Notes: generated by a model from the sequence alone, not told the origin. DNA of 64,000 bases from Desulfurococcales archaeon (GCA_027022365.1 JALVYU010000007.1:62001-126000); one strand, 5' to 3'. Shown: positions 1 through 9,491, numbered from the stretch's first letter. A program made the numbers and translations.

Positions 1-1
1 C

Positions 2-256
2 ATAAATGGTGTTGAACAATTCAATTTTGAAGACGCCAAGAAAATAATAGCCGAACTATTAGCGGAAAAACAACTGCCTACCAATGTAAAATTAAAGGTT
101 AAAATAAGGGGGCGAAGAGGGTTGAGCCAGCATATATGGAGAGCCCTTATCAAAGCTATGAATGAACATGGTATACGCCACGATCCATCTTCTCATGTCT
201 GTATACATGTGGAAGGAATAGATGATATGTTAGTAGTGGGGGTATGTGAGTGTTAG
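2..256 (+). CDS. C-terminal fragment of a THUMP-like RNA-binding protein
   Basis: An open frame runs in from the left edge and ends at TAG 254-256, leaving 84 residues. The visible part has a basic beta-strand segment (KLKVKIRGRRG), a helix (IWRALIKAMNEHG) and a final strand pair ending in VHVEGIDD-like and LVVGV sequence. This order resembles the end of THUMP domains, which bind tRNA and other RNAs, as in archaeal COG1818 proteins. The N-terminal half lies outside the window, so the family call is tentative. The frame stops 57 nt before the Orc1 start on the same strand. Confidence 0.45.
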   Translation: MNGVEQFNFEDAKKIIAELLAEKQLPTNVKLKVKIRGRRGLSQHIWRALIKAMNEHGIRHDPSSHVCIHVEGIDDMLVVGVCEC

Positions 257-312
257 TGTTATTTTTTATACTGTTAATGTAAATAGTAGAGTGAAAGTGC
301 CGGGTGCCCGCC

Positions 313-1584
313 TTGAACATGGAGCATTCCAACGATAATGAGACATGGAGGATCATCGAGGAAGAACTCAGTAGACCGACAATATTTAAGAGCAGGGAAA
401 GCCTCGCACCCGAGTATATTCCCGATAAATTACCTCATAGGGAGAAAGAAATTAAGCTCTTAGCATCAGCATTCAAACACCTGATCATATCCCCTGGTAG
501 TTTTTCTCAAAGAGTCCTACTAGTAGGAGGTGTAGGTGTAGGAAAAACAGTTACTGCCAGAGTATTTGGTAGAGAGTTTGCTAGAATCGCGCGCCTAAAA
601 GGGTATAATTTACGATATGTTCATGTTAATTGCCATAGGAATAGAACATTATATAACGTTGTGGCGGAGATAGCCCGTCAACTCGAGGTGCCTCTCCCCC
701 AGAGAGGCTTATCGGTTAAGGAAATGTACGATGCAATACTCTGGCACTTAGAAGAAAACAATATCTACGCGATAATTGCTCTTGATGAGTTTCATTATTT
801 TGCCAGTATAGCTGGAAGCGATGCAGTATACTTCATAGTTAGGACATACGATGATACGATCGCTTCTCTAAAGCGTCTAAACTTTATCTTTATATCACTC
901 GATACTTCTAAGCTATCACTACTCGATCCATCTACCGAGAGTTATTTGTTGAAGCACATGATAAGATTAAAGCCCTACACTAGCGCCGAATTATATGATA
1001 TTCTCAAGTATAGATCGGAACAGGCCTTTTATCCGGGAGTAGTAGACGATGAGGTCCTGAAGTTTATTGCAGAGTATGAGGGTAGCGATAAAGGCGGAGG
1101 AGGAAACGCGAGGCATGCAATAGAGATCCTTCTCCTTGCGGGTGATGCGGCGGAGCGCGAAGGTAGTGATCGAGTGACCATTGAGCATGTCAGAAAGGCG
1201 ATCTCGAAGACTAGCAGAGAAATAATAAACATTTCAGAAACAATCCTATACAGCCCGTTACACGAATTGATGATACTGCTGGCCATTATCAGGCTTCTTA
1301 GACGAACCGGACAGACCTATGTTAAGATGGGCGATGTTGAGAGAGAATATGAAATAGTATGTGAAGAATTTGATCAGCAGCCACGCAGGCATACGCAAGT
1401 ATATGGATACATTATGAATCTGAAGAAAGCCAACGTCATAGATGCTAGAACAAGCGGTAAAGGCCTTAGAGGCAGAACAACACTAATAAGCATACATTAT
1501 GGTCCGTTGGATCTACTCGAACAATATGTAGTTGATCTTATACAGAAGAAAATTAGTATGAAGCATATGGGGAGGAGGAGATGA
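313..1584 (+). CDS. cdc6: Orc1/Cdc6-type replication initiator ATPase
   Basis: This 423-residue AAA+ protein is of the archaeal Orc1/Cdc6 family, which binds origin repeats and helps load MCM. Walker A GGVGVGKT lies near residues 72-79 and Walker B LDEFHYF near 157-163; the C-terminal third (after about 310) fits a winged-helix DNA-binding domain. I place the start at TTG 313 because GGTG at 303-306 sits exactly 6 nt before it; GTG 304 lies inside that ribosome-binding site and ATG 319 is also in frame. A TATA-like stretch lies near 262-270. It overlaps the next gene by ATGA. No origin-like repeat array was seen in the 56 bp upstream. Archaea often have several Orc1 paralogs, and which one this is cannot be told here. 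Confidence 0.9.
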   Translation: MNMEHSNDNETWRIIEEELSRPTIFKSRESLAPEYIPDKLPHREKEIKLLASAFKHLIISPGSFSQRVLLVGGVGVGKTVTARVFGREFARIARLKGYNLRYVHVNCHRNRTLYNVVAEIARQLEVPLPQRGLSVKEMYDAILWHLEENNIYAIIALDEFHYFASIAGSDAVYFIVRTYDDTIASLKRLNFIFISLDTSKLSLLDPSTESYLLKHMIRLKPYTSAELYDILKYRSEQAFYPGVVDDEVLKFIAEYEGSDKGGGGNARHAIEILLLAGDAAEREGSDRVTIEHVRKAISKTSREIINISETILYSPLHELMILLAIIRLLRRTGQTYVKMGDVEREYEIVCEEFDQQPRRHTQVYGYIMNLKKANVIDARTSGKGLRGRTTLISIHYGPLDLLEQYVVDLIQKKISMKHMGRRR

Positions 1585-1772
1585 GAAGCAGTAGTGAGCA
1601 GATCATTATTGACACTCTACAAAAATATGGTGAGTTAAACATTACTCGCCTCGCTAGGATTACGGGCTTACATTATAGGGTATTGGTTAAGAAATTGCGT
1701 GAGTTACAGGAAAAGGGTGTTGTTGAGGAAAGAAGATTTGGGAGACTAAGATTGTTTAGACTCGTCAAGTGA
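1581..1772 (+). CDS. Small winged-helix protein coupled to orc1
   Basis: A 63-residue protein that is essentially one winged helix-turn-helix: helices around ILTRLARITGLHY and VLVKKLRELQEKG-like segments, then a wing ending in RLRLFRLVK. The start ATG overlaps the orc1 stop (ATGA), and GAGGAGG lies just upstream, so the two are very likely translated together. Such small wHTH proteins bind DNA; a role as orc1 partner or autoregulator is inferred only from the overlap. It converges on rfcL with 9 bp between the two stops. Confidence 0.75.
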   Translation: MRSSSEQIIIDTLQKYGELNITRLARITGLHYRVLVKKLRELQEKGVVEERRFGRLRLFRLVK

Positions 1773-1781
1773 GCGAAGCTT

Positions 1782-3053
1782 CTACTTTTTATATCGCCTA
1801 TAGTATTGCAATACCTCCCTGGCACTCGGTCCTGCAAGCCATTTAATCATTTCCTCAGTTAATCCATAGCCTATGGCTAATCTCGCAGCGTACTTAGGGT
1901 TTCTCTCGAATATTATCTTGATGAACGGTATAACATCGGTCTTGACTCTGTGCCTACTTGTCAATAATGCTGGGGCCAGTGCACGGGCTATTCCTTCTCT
2001 GATCTCTCTGCTTCGCTTGGTCTGTGCAAGCAACTGTAGTCTCTGTGGTGATCTAAACGCTTTCCAGCGGTACCTATATATCTTTCTTGCAAAGGCTACG
2101 CCTGGCCCCATCATTTCGAACACGTATGACAATAAACTCCAGGCGCCTGTTTTCTTTATTCTTCCGAGATATACATCTGCTCTACTTAGAGCTTCATAAG
2201 CTCTCCATATTTCTTCCGGATCATCATAGTATGTCGGTATGTGTTCGTTGATCCAGATCATCATGGTCTCATAATCTATGTCCGCCTGTGACACAGCATT
2301 TTTGGCTTGGAATATGTACTTCGCGTTAAAAAGATTCTTCAATGCCTCGAATGGCGCGTACTGTCTATTTCTGTATGTTGAAAGCATTCTTACAAGTTCG
2401 AGCGTTACCCTACCATAACCCTCGGCTATGGCTTGGAGATCATTAATAGCACTCCTCAAATCTCCCTCGCTGCGCTTAGCGATCTCTCTCAGTGCTTTTT
2501 CATCGCATTCAATTTTCTCTGAGGAGCAAATCTTTTTTAATGCGATGACAACATCTCGTTCACTAAGTCTCTTAAAAGGAATCATGAGCGAGACTTCACG
2601 AAGAGGTCTGAGCTTCTGATCCCATGGATTATTCGCGGTCATCACTACCGGATAGCGTGTCGTTTCAATTAGGTGCAGAATAGCATCTACAGCACCCCTA
2701 TCAGCCATACCGCTTATACCATCCACTTCGTCAAGCAATATTATCTTTCCACGAGCAAATAGACTTCTCTGAGTAGCGGCTATTTTCGCGATCCTTTCAA
2801 TATCTTGTTTTCTCCTGAAGTCACTAGCATTCATCTCAACTACTTCGAGCCCATTTTCCCTCGCAGCAGCTTCGACAAGGCTGGTTTTCCCGCATCCTGC
2901 CGGCCCATAGAGTAAGGCTGCCTTCTTAGAGGGTTTGCCCCTAAGCCATGATTCTAGCCATTGGAGGAAGGTCTTCTTAGCCTGGTCCTGATTTATGACG
3001 TCAGCTACTTTCTTTGGCCGGTATTTGATTATCCAGGGAAGTCTCTTGGTCAA
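1782..3053 (-). CDS. rfcL: Replication factor C large subunit
   Basis: A 423-residue AAA+ clamp-loader subunit. Walker A GPAGCGKT lies at residues 50-57 and Walker [10 protein letters not shown] at about 104-112; the protein starts with the [16 protein letters not shown] block typical of archaeal RfcL. RFC opens the PCNA ring and loads it at primer-template junctions as one large plus four small subunits. The C-terminus ends in [10 protein letters not shown], which partly resembles a PCNA-interacting peptide but lacks its usual glutamine. The start is TTG 3053, the only plausible start; GGTG lies 11 nt upstream, inside the end of rfcS. It follows rfcS by 8 bp in one operon. The length is near that of Sulfolobus RfcL. 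Confidence 0.95.
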   Translation of the reverse strand: MTKRLPWIIKYRPKKVADVINQDQAKKTFLQWLESWLRGKPSKKAALLYGPAGCGKTSLVEAAARENGLEVVEMNASDFRRKQDIERIAKIAATQRSLFARGKIILLDEVDGISGMADRGAVDAILHLIETTRYPVVMTANNPWDQKLRPLREVSLMIPFKRLSERDVVIALKKICSSEKIECDEKALREIAKRSEGDLRSAINDLQAIAEGYGRVTLELVRMLSTYRNRQYAPFEALKNLFNAKYIFQAKNAVSQADIDYETMMIWINEHIPTYYDDPEEIWRAYEALSRADVYLGRIKKTGAWSLLSYVFEMMGPGVAFARKIYRYRWKAFRSPQRLQLLAQTKRSREIREGIARALAPALLTSRHRVKTDVIPFIKIIFERNPKYAARLAIGYGLTEEMIKWLAGPSAREVLQYYRRYKK

Positions 3054-3061
3054 GGCTGTCG

Positions 3062-4048
3062 CTACACCTTAAGCTTCTTGCCTATAAATGCCAGTCTTGC
3101 CAAGAACGCGTTTAACTGTATCTCATCATCAGCCCCTTCTACGAGTCTGAACTGTATTTCTCCTGCTAGATCAGCTATGATGATTCTGTATTCGTCCGGT
3201 ATCTTTATTTCTTGGCTGAATACCTCTCTATGAATCTGTTTAATGACATCAACTCCGCTCAAACCATAGTTTATCATGAGCTGTCTAAGCTTGTTCCTCG
3301 CCTCGGTGAAGTTACCGGATAATGCGAGATTTATCATCTGACGTACTTCCCTAGGATGAGCTAGCCCTACTACTTTATATACGGCATCAACAGTTACTTT
3401 ACCGATCGCGGCCGCGGCTTGCAGTATATTTATAGCTCTCCTCATATCGCCTTCGCTTAATTCATATATTGCCTCCAGAGCCTCGATATCGTACTCGACT
3501 TTCTCCTGATCAGCAATCCATTTCAGCCTTGCTATAACGTCCTCTTTCTTCAGAGGGGTGAATCTGAACACTGCACATCTGCTCTGAATGGGCTCTATGA
3601 TCTTGCTGGGATAGTTTGCAATTAGAATAAATCTTGTAGTGGCTGTGTACATTTCCATTAGTCGTCTCAGTGCTTGCTGGGCATCTGATGTCATGTTGTC
3701 TGCTTCATCCAGTAGAACAATCTTGAACGGAATATTGCCTGGGATCTTCGTTCTTGCGAATTCTTTAACTTTGCTCCTTATAACATCTATTCCTCTCTCA
3801 TCGCTTGCATTTAATTCTAGCATGTACTGTCTATAATTCTCACCATAGAGATCATGTGCTAGACAATGTGCAGCGGTTGTTTTACCCGTGCCCGGTGGAC
3901 CAGCGAAAAGTAGATGAGGCATGTTTTTCTCCTGAACAAACTTCTTAAGCCTAGACACTATTTCTTCTTGATTAACGATCTCATCGAGTGAGCGAGGTCT
4001 ATATTTTTCGGCCCATAGTAGTTCTGCAAGGACTTTGTTCGAGCTCAT
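3062..4048 (-). CDS. rfcS: Replication factor C small subunit
   Basis: A 328-residue AAA+ subunit of the clamp loader. It shows Walker A GPPGTGKT (50-57), Walker B VLLDEAD, and the SRC arginine-finger motif ([10 protein letters not shown]), all diagnostic of archaeal RfcS. I place the start at ATG 4048, where GGTG ends 8 nt upstream; the in-frame GTG at 4057 lies inside that ribosome-binding site. rfcL follows in the same operon. The divergent 101-bp gap to the GINS gene (4049-4149) should hold promoters for both directions. Confidence 0.97.
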   Translation of the reverse strand: MSSNKVLAELLWAEKYRPRSLDEIVNQEEIVSRLKKFVQEKNMPHLLFAGPPGTGKTTAAHCLAHDLYGENYRQYMLELNASDERGIDVIRSKVKEFARTKIPGNIPFKIVLLDEADNMTSDAQQALRRLMEMYTATTRFILIANYPSKIIEPIQSRCAVFRFTPLKKEDVIARLKWIADQEKVEYDIEALEAIYELSEGDMRRAINILQAAAAIGKVTVDAVYKVVGLAHPREVRQMINLALSGNFTEARNKLRQLMINYGLSGVDVIKQIHREVFSQEIKIPDEYRIIIADLAGEIQFRLVEGADDEIQLNAFLARLAFIGKKLKV

Positions 4049-4149
4049 AAATAACACACCTACTAGTGTTTCGGCTATCTCAAAATAATGTTATATGGGG
4101 TCTTCCTTAATAGTTATTTCAAAAATACAGTGGTTGGGGGACGACCATT

Positions 4150-4728
4150 TTGCAGGAGTCTTTATCGGCCCTTATAATTGAGCGTTCTCTTGGGATATTG
4201 AGGAGGGATTATGAGGAAGAAGAAGTTAAGGTTGAAATACTCAGTGACGTATCCCATATTTTTACAAATGAGGGATTTATAGATCTCTCTAAGGGCTCAG
4301 AATATACATTACCGAGATGGATTGCCCGGGTTCTAGAAAAACAAGGCGTTGTTAAAATAAAGGATGATACAATAGATCTAGAGAAACTATCTAAGATCGC
4401 ATATAACGAGGAGGCAACGCTTAAGAAGCCGCAGCTTGTTAAGCTACAGCCTCATTTCTATATGCTTGTCAGGGAAGAAATCGAGAATATTAAGAAACGA
4501 CTTCAAGAAAAACAAGATATAAATCTGCTTGATGATCTCAAGAAATACATTGATCTACTTTACACTATCGGAAGGATAAGATTGAGAAAAATAATCAACA
4601 CACTTCTTATGATAGAAGTTTCACAGGATTTTCTAGATAAGATGAGCATGGAGGAGAAACTCTTATACAGGATCCTTAGAGATTCGTTGTTGACCTGGGT
4701 GTCCGAGCTAGGTGTAGAAAAGATATAG
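4150..4728 (+). CDS. GINS complex subunit (probably Gins23)
   Basis: A 192-residue protein of the archaeal GINS family, part of the CMG-like replicative helicase with MCM and Cdc45/RecJ. The GSEYTLPRWIARVLEKQGVV segment (about residues 46-65) is the conserved B-domain-like signature, followed by the helical A-domain rich in KKRL and RIRLRKI. Assignment to Gins23 rather than Gins51 rests on its place just before mcm, as in Sulfolobus. The start is TTG 4150 with a GGGGG tract 8 nt upstream. The gap to the mcm start is 23 bp, so co-transcription is likely. Confidence 0.82.
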   Translation: MQESLSALIIERSLGILRRDYEEEEVKVEILSDVSHIFTNEGFIDLSKGSEYTLPRWIARVLEKQGVVKIKDDTIDLEKLSKIAYNEEATLKKPQLVKLQPHFYMLVREEIENIKKRLQEKQDINLLDDLKKYIDLLYTIGRIRLRKIINTLLMIEVSQDFLDKMSMEEKLLYRILRDSLLTWVSELGVEKI

Positions 4729-4751
4729 TTTATTGGACGGTGCTTATTCCT

Positions 4752-7700
4752 ATGAGTTTTGATACGGAGATGTTTACGCAGGAAGTAGATGATCTTGTAA
4801 CCCGGTTTAAGAGATTTCTATGGGAATACATGGATCGCAAAACACGTAGCTTCAAATACCGTGAACGCTTATCGCAGATGGCGTTGATGAGCCAGAAGAG
4901 CCTCATCATAGATTTCGATGATATAACTCTTTTCGATAGGCGGCTCGCCCATATAATTGAGGATAATCCCGAGATAGCTCTTGATGCTGCTAGCCGGGCG
5001 ATCAAAGAGTTACTGCTTAAGGAAAACCCTGACTATGCCCAAGCTGTCGAGAAATTCTACCCCAGATTCAGGAATTTGTCACGTATAATAAGGGTAAGAG
5101 AACTCACAAGCGAGTATATCGGTAAAATGGTCGCTATCGAAGGAATATTAACTAGGCTCACAAGGGTCGAGGCAAAACTCGTCAAGGCAAGATATAAGCA
5201 CCTCGACCCAGAGTGCGGGGCCGAATTCGATTACCCCGAATACGGAGAAATGGGGGAACGGATAGAAAAGCCAGCGATATGCCCTATCTGTGGGAAAGGC
5301 GGAAAGTTCCAGTTACTACCAGACAAGTCAAAGTTCATTGATTGGCAGAAGATAGTAGTGCAGGAAAAACCCGAGGAGGTTCCACCCGGCCAAATACCAA
5401 GAAGCATAGAAGTTGTACTAACTGGCGACCTCGTCGATATCGCGAGGCCCGGAGACAGGATAACGATAACGGGGATCCTAAGAGTTATGCCTACAGCATC
5501 TATACAGAAAGCAGGCAGTAAGGCGGTCTTTTCCTTCTACATTGAGGCAAACTACGTGGATGTTCAGCAGAAAATACTCGAGGAAATAGAAATCACCCGT
5601 GAAGACGAGGAGAAAATCAGGGAAATGGCTCGGGATCCATGGATAAGAGAGAAGATAATTGCTAGTATAGCGCCATCAATATACGGTCATTGGAACATAA
5701 AAGAAGCCATAGCCCTCCAACTATTCGGCGGAGTACCCAAAATCCTCCCAGATGGGACTAGGATTCGTGGAGATATACATGTCCTATTAGTCGGGGATCC
5801 AGGTACTGCTAAATCACAGATGCTACAATACGCTGCAAGGCTTGCACCAAGAGGAATATACACTAGTGGAAAAGGCTCATCAGCCGCGGGCCTAACCGCT
5901 AGCGTACTACGTGATAAACACACTGGTGAGTGGTACCTTGAAGCAGGTGCCCTAGTCCTGGCCGATGGAGGCATCGCCGCTATAGATGAGATCGATAAGA
6001 TGAGAGAAGAAGACCGTAGCGCGATCCATGAAGCACTTGAACAACAAAGCTATCATCCAGACTTTGAGATCATGTTGGCCGATGGACGGCTCGTCAAAAT
6101 AGGGGAGTACGTTGATTTGCTCATGGAGAAAAACCCTGACAAGATATTACATGGCGGGGAAACCGATGTTCTTTTCGTGGACGACGTGTTTCTCGTAGGA
6201 TACGATCTCTATACTTATACACCGCTAATTGTAAGGGCGGACAGGATTAGTAGGCATGTCGCACCGAGAAAATTTGTAAAATTAAGGTTCAGCAATGGAC
6301 GCGAAATAGTAGTTACACCTGAACATCCTGTAATTGTGTTCTTAGATGGACGCATCACTGTATTACCTGCAGAGAAAATAGAGCCCAGCATGATTGTCCT
6401 TGGAGTCAAAAGATATCCCGTTCTTGCAGGAAATACTATACGTGTCAAAAGACTTATAGAGAAATACGGATTAGAGAGTGCATCCCTGCTAATTTTCAAG
6501 GTTTTGCTGGGTGAACTTACCCCGGAGGATATTGGAGAGCTAAAGGATCTTGGTATACTAAATGAAGATAATTTGATCAAGAACGAATTCTTGAATGAAT
6601 TGGTAACATCTGAGGAATTAATCCGTAGAATTATTACAATGCTCTTTACTCGAAAGGCGAATATTAGTGACTGTCTTGTCTCATTACAAGTAGATCATGT
6701 TTCGGCCCTATTAGTTCAGGAAATCTTGTGGAGACTGGGAATAAACAGTTTCATAGCCGATAGAGAACTAATTATATCGGGACCGAGAAGCCTCGAGAAA
6801 CTAGCACAATATATCATTGACGAGGAAACACGCTCACAGATACTAGGATCAAGCAAAACGTTAAAGGGCTATCCTGATTCATGGCTAGAAATAGTATACG
6901 CAGTTGCCGGCGGGCTAAAAGAACTTATAGGTCATGATCTGTTCAAGAGAATTATTGTAGGCGACATTTCTGAAACAATGCTGGAAACCATGATATCTGG
7001 CATACTTAATGATCTTGCCAAGACAATGGGAGATCTGAGGAGCCATTGTGTCCTAAAAGAAAACTATATGCTTCTTTTAACACTAACCGCTGGCCAGGAT
7101 ATCAGAAAGTTCTTCACAAAAATAAGTGATTCTCTCAACAAACTTAAAGAAGTACTGCTAGATATCGAGGAGAGGCTCGGAGAATCCAGTATACCACGGA
7201 TAGTGGTCGGTAAGGAAATAGTGGAGAATAAGGGCGTCAAGTGGGTATATGACATAACTATTGAGCCATACCACTTATTTGTCTCTCACGGCCTTGTCTT
7301 GCATAACACGATCAGTATTGCAAAGGCAGGAATAGTTGCTAGGTTGAATGCGCGGGCCTCCGTCCTTGCGGCCGGTAACCCCAAGTTTGGAAGATATGAT
7401 CCAAAGCAGTCTATAGGTCAAAACATTGATCTACCACCACCGATTCTCTCAAGATTCGATCTTATATTTATAATACAGGATATACCACATGAAAAGCGGG
7501 ACAGGATGCTGGCACGCCACATATTATCTGTCCACGGCAACGTGGAGAAAGCTAAGCCGGTGATAGAGCCTCAATTATTGAAGAAGTATATCAGCTATGC
7601 GAGAAGATATGTTAGGCCTCAGCTAACCCAAGAGGCTGTACATCTCCTCGAGGAATTCTTTGTATCGATGAGACGTGCTAGCGGTGTTTCAGAAGAAGCA

Positions 7701-8105
7701 CCAATAGCTATCACCGCGAGACAGTTAGAAGCACTTGTAAGGCTGAGCGAGGCTCATGCAAAAATGGCGCTAAAAAACAAGGTAACAATAGAGGATGCTG
7801 AAGAAGCTGTAAGACTCATGTACTATAGTCTACAAAGAGCAGGCATAGATGTAGAGACAGGCAGGATAGACATAGACACAATCATGGTTGGGACACCCCG
7901 CAGTAAGCAGGAACGTATGAAAGCCTTCATCCGATTCATTGACGAGATATTCGAAGAAACAGACGAGATCGAATACAAGGAGCTCGTGAGAAAAGCAATT
8001 GATAAAGGATTCGCAAGAGACTTCACAAACGAAATGCTGAGAAAACTCAAACGAGAAGGCACCATATATGAGCCGAAGCCCGGAGTGATCGCAAAGATAA
8101 AATGA
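4752..8105 (+). CDS. mcm: MCM replicative helicase precursor containing an intein
   Basis: The precursor is 1117 residues: a 697-residue MCM interrupted by a 420-residue intein. The N-terminal part has a zinc-binding region (KHLDPEC...CPICG) and OB fold. The AAA+ part has Walker A GDPGTAKS and Walker B GGIAAIDEIDKM before the intein, then sensor 1 (AAGNPKFGRYD) and the SRFDLIF arginine finger after it, and a C-terminal winged helix. MCM unwinds DNA as a hexamer at the fork. I chose ATG 4752 because GGTG at 4739-4742 precedes it by 9 nt; the GTG at 4740 is part of that site. Joining EALEQQ to TISIAKAG restores a continuous MCM sequence. Activity therefore requires protein splicing. Confidence 0.96.
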   Translation: MSFDTEMFTQEVDDLVTRFKRFLWEYMDRKTRSFKYRERLSQMALMSQKSLIIDFDDITLFDRRLAHIIEDNPEIALDAASRAIKELLLKENPDYAQAVEKFYPRFRNLSRIIRVRELTSEYIGKMVAIEGILTRLTRVEAKLVKARYKHLDPECGAEFDYPEYGEMGERIEKPAICPICGKGGKFQLLPDKSKFIDWQKIVVQEKPEEVPPGQIPRSIEVVLTGDLVDIARPGDRITITGILRVMPTASIQKAGSKAVFSFYIEANYVDVQQKILEEIEITREDEEKIREMARDPWIREKIIASIAPSIYGHWNIKEAIALQLFGGVPKILPDGTRIRGDIHVLLVGDPGTAKSQMLQYAARLAPRGIYTSGKGSSAAGLTASVLRDKHTGEWYLEAGALVLADGGIAAIDEIDKMREEDRSAIHEALEQQSYHPDFEIMLADGRLVKIGEYVDLLMEKNPDKILHGGETDVLFVDDVFLVGYDLYTYTPLIVRADRISRHVAPRKFVKLRFSNGREIVVTPEHPVIVFLDGRITVLPAEKIEPSMIVLGVKRYPVLAGNTIRVKRLIEKYGLESASLLIFKVLLGELTPEDIGELKDLGILNEDNLIKNEFLNELVTSEELIRRIITMLFTRKANISDCLVSLQVDHVSALLVQEILWRLGINSFIADRELIISGPRSLEKLAQYIIDEETRSQILGSSKTLKGYPDSWLEIVYAVAGGLKELIGHDLFKRIIVGDISETMLETMISGILNDLAKTMGDLRSHCVLKENYMLLLTLTAGQDIRKFFTKISDSLNKLKEVLLDIEERLGESSIPRIVVGKEIVENKGVKWVYDITIEPYHLFVSHGLVLHNTISIAKAGIVARLNARASVLAAGNPKFGRYDPKQSIGQNIDLPPPILSRFDLIFIIQDIPHEKRDRMLARHILSVHGNVEKAKPVIEPQLLKKYISYARRYVRPQLTQEAVHLLEEFFVSMRRASGVSEEAPIAITARQLEALVRLSEAHAKMALKNKVTIEDAEEAVRLMYYSLQRAGIDVETGRIDIDTIMVGTPRSKQERMKAFIRFIDEIFEETDEIEYKELVRKAIDKGFARDFTNEMLRKLKREGTIYEPKPGVIAKIK
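6048..7307 (+). mobile_element. MCM intein with degenerate endonuclease core
   Basis: An in-frame 420-residue insert in mcm. It begins with Ser1 (SYHPDFEIMLADGRLVKI, block A), has block B VVTPEHPVIV with the conserved Thr and His, block F YDITIEPYHLFVSHG, and ends in His419-Asn420 before Thr+1 of the C-extein, as a splicing-competent intein should. The insertion point is after EALEQQ, between Walker B and sensor 1. The middle region has the spacing and helices of a LAGLIDADG homing endonuclease (SLQVDHVSALLVQEILWRLGI matches the stretch after the first motif), but FTRKA stands where the acidic LFDGDG-like motif is expected. I infer that splicing is intact and homing activity is lost. Confidence 0.92.
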
Positions 8106-8261
8106 CTCTTTTTAACTCTATTAGCCTCGGTGGGGCGAAAGATTTTTCCTCACGAATCAGGGCTGGAACGCCTCTTCATCGGCCACATAAGATTAAAAAT
8201 CCCCCTACTCATAAACCTTACCAGAACTGTGGAGGTAATAAAATAAGGAGATGATACAGGA

Positions 8262-8525
8262 ATGCCGGAAGCGCCTCAGTATGTGATCAGGATAGGAGAT
8301 AAGGAAATAGAGATCAATCTTGAAACACTCAATATAATCAGAGAGTATCTCCATCGTCCAATGGGACTCGATGAGCTAGCCGAGAAGCTAGGCCTTGAAG
8401 GCTGGGATGAAGCCTATGAGCTCATAAAGAAGATACCTGCATGGATCATATGGACCCCGCCTACACTTTGGAAATACAGAGCCGGTTGGATAGAGAGAAG
8501 AGAGAAAGAAGCAGGATCAGCCTAA
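8262..8525 (+). CDS. Small protein of unknown function
   Basis: An 87-residue protein that I do not recognise. It opens with a short beta segment (QYVIRIGDKEIEI), continues with helices (LNIIREYL, LDELAEKLGL, WDEAYELIKKI) and ends in an aromatic stretch with several tryptophans (AWIIWTPPTLWKYRAGW) and a charged tail. The helix-turn-helix spacing (GLDELAEKLGL) could be a small DNA- or RNA-binding fold, but that is weak. GAGATGAT precedes the ATG by 6 nt, supporting translation. The 156 bp between mcm and this gene hold a short GC-rich stretch (about 8128-8183) and an AT-rich promoter-like stretch near 8187-8215, with no assignable feature. Confidence 0.7.
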   Translation: MPEAPQYVIRIGDKEIEINLETLNIIREYLHRPMGLDELAEKLGLEGWDEAYELIKKIPAWIIWTPPTLWKYRAGWIERREKEAGSA

Positions 8526-8666
8526 GGAAAAGAAGTAAAATTCCTTTTGTTTAATACCAGTACTTTCCTAATAATCCAATAAATACCGACTAATAAGCAG
8601 TGAGTCTGCTCTCCAACGAACGAGTTGCATCATTCATGATAACAAAAAGTAAAAAAGATAATGTGT

Positions 8667-9059
8667 TTATTCGCAGAACTCCTTTCCGTGGACTATCAGA
8701 TCCAATAGCTGCTTGACCCACTTGGGTCCGACAAACTTGTAGTACCTGAACTTCCCCGCCACTCTAACCTGCGCCAGACCACGCTCTCTCAGCAATGATA
8801 GGTGGTGGGATATCAAGCTCTGCTCCTTGCCAGTGATCTTCGTCAACATACATACTGGTAGTTCTTGCTGACTTATCAATGCTAGGATCTTTAGCCTTAA
8901 CGGATTTGCTAGAACCACGATAATATCAAGATACTTCTTTAGTTCCTCATCGCTCGGTATCTTGATCTCCTGGTCAAGCTTGTCCTGATAGAACTTCTCA
9001 AGCTCATCAAAACACTTCATGTCCTTTACGAGCTCCAATAGTTCTTTGATTTTTACCAT
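8667..9059 (-). CDS. ArsR-family winged-helix regulator
   Basis: A 130-residue transcription regulator. The central part (LANPLRLKILALISQQELPVCMLTKITGKEQSLISHHLSLLRERGLAQVRVAGKFRYYKF) is a canonical ArsR/SmtB winged helix, with recognition helix QSLISHHLSLLRERG. A cysteine sits in ELPVC, the place where metal-binding members carry ELCVC, but the second Cys is missing; other Cys are at C16 and near the C-terminus (EFCE). Metal or redox sensing is possible but not shown. A helical N-terminal extension of about 45 residues precedes the domain. GGTG ends 7 nt before ATG 9059. No adjacent transporter or reductase indicates its target. Confidence 0.88.
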   Translation of the reverse strand: MVKIKELLELVKDMKCFDELEKFYQDKLDQEIKIPSDEELKKYLDIIVVLANPLRLKILALISQQELPVCMLTKITGKEQSLISHHLSLLRERGLAQVRVAGKFRYYKFVGPKWVKQLLDLIVHGKEFCE

Positions 9060-9250
9060 GTTGATTCACCCATGAGTTTCTTGTTCAACATATATAACTA
9101 CATGCATATAGTATTTCAACGTTATTAAATATATCTCCGAACATGTCTCCAGAGCTAATTGTTCTCGTCTACATAAATGATCCCATGAAAGGGTAAATAT
9201 TCCTAATCCTCTTAATGATACATAAATTTCTACTGAAAGAAATTGAGAAA

Positions 9251-9363
9251 TGGTGGGGCCGCCGGGATTTGAACCCGGGATCACCGGCGTTCTGTGACAC
9301 CAGGCTTGGCTAGGCGGGGTGTCCCCCCAGGCCGGCATCCTAGCCAAGCTAGACTACGGCCCC
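9251..9363 (-). tRNA. tRNA-Pro(GGG) with a 35-nt intron and encoded CCA
   Basis: Read on the minus strand, the acceptor stem is GGGGCCG paired with CGGCCCC, followed by A73 and encoded CCA. The D-stem is GUCU with GGAU, the anticodon stem CCGGC with GCCGG, and the T-arm CCGGG-UUCAAAU-CCCGG. Removing 9290-9324 leaves a 7-nt loop C-U-GGG-G-C, giving anticodon GGG (9326-9328) and G37, as expected for proline. The intron sits at the canonical 37/38 position. The gene is flanked by the ArsR gene and the zinc-ribbon gene. Confidence 0.93.
9290..9324 (-). other. Archaeal tRNA intron (bulge-helix-bulge)
   Basis: The 35-nt intron lies between positions 37 and 38 of tRNA-Pro. Its ends form a bulge-helix-bulge: outer helix CCGGC/GCCGG, a short central helix CUG/CAG with an adjoining G-A pair, 3-nt bulges GGG and AAC, and an inner helix GACACC/GGUGUC. 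Cleavage after the second base of each bulge gives the boundaries listed. The apical part contains an 11-nt sequence (+ strand 9304-9314) perfectly complementary to the D-arm (+ strand 9339-9349). Confidence 0.88.
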
Positions 9364-9491
9364 TTAACGCCCGTGAATTATTATAGACACGGATAGGGGG
9401 TTTATAGGTATTAGGCCCGTTCTCTGAATAATTAGGACTGAAAGTATCGGGGTGGGGTGTCTATATATAAGTTTTTTTCCTCGTAGTACTT

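Noticed and set aside
1-312. Replication origin next to orc1
   Set aside because: Only 56 bp separate the upstream gene from orc1, and no repeated origin-box-like sequence or AT-rich unwinding stretch was seen.
8106-8261. ncRNA between mcm and the 87-residue gene
   Set aside because: A short GC-rich stretch with some pairing (GGGGCG with CGCCTC) is present, but no closing stem, promoter placement or box motif made it convincing.
9066-9347. Minus-strand open frame across the tRNA
   Set aside because: It runs through the tRNA-Pro gene and its intron; the tRNA explains the sequence.
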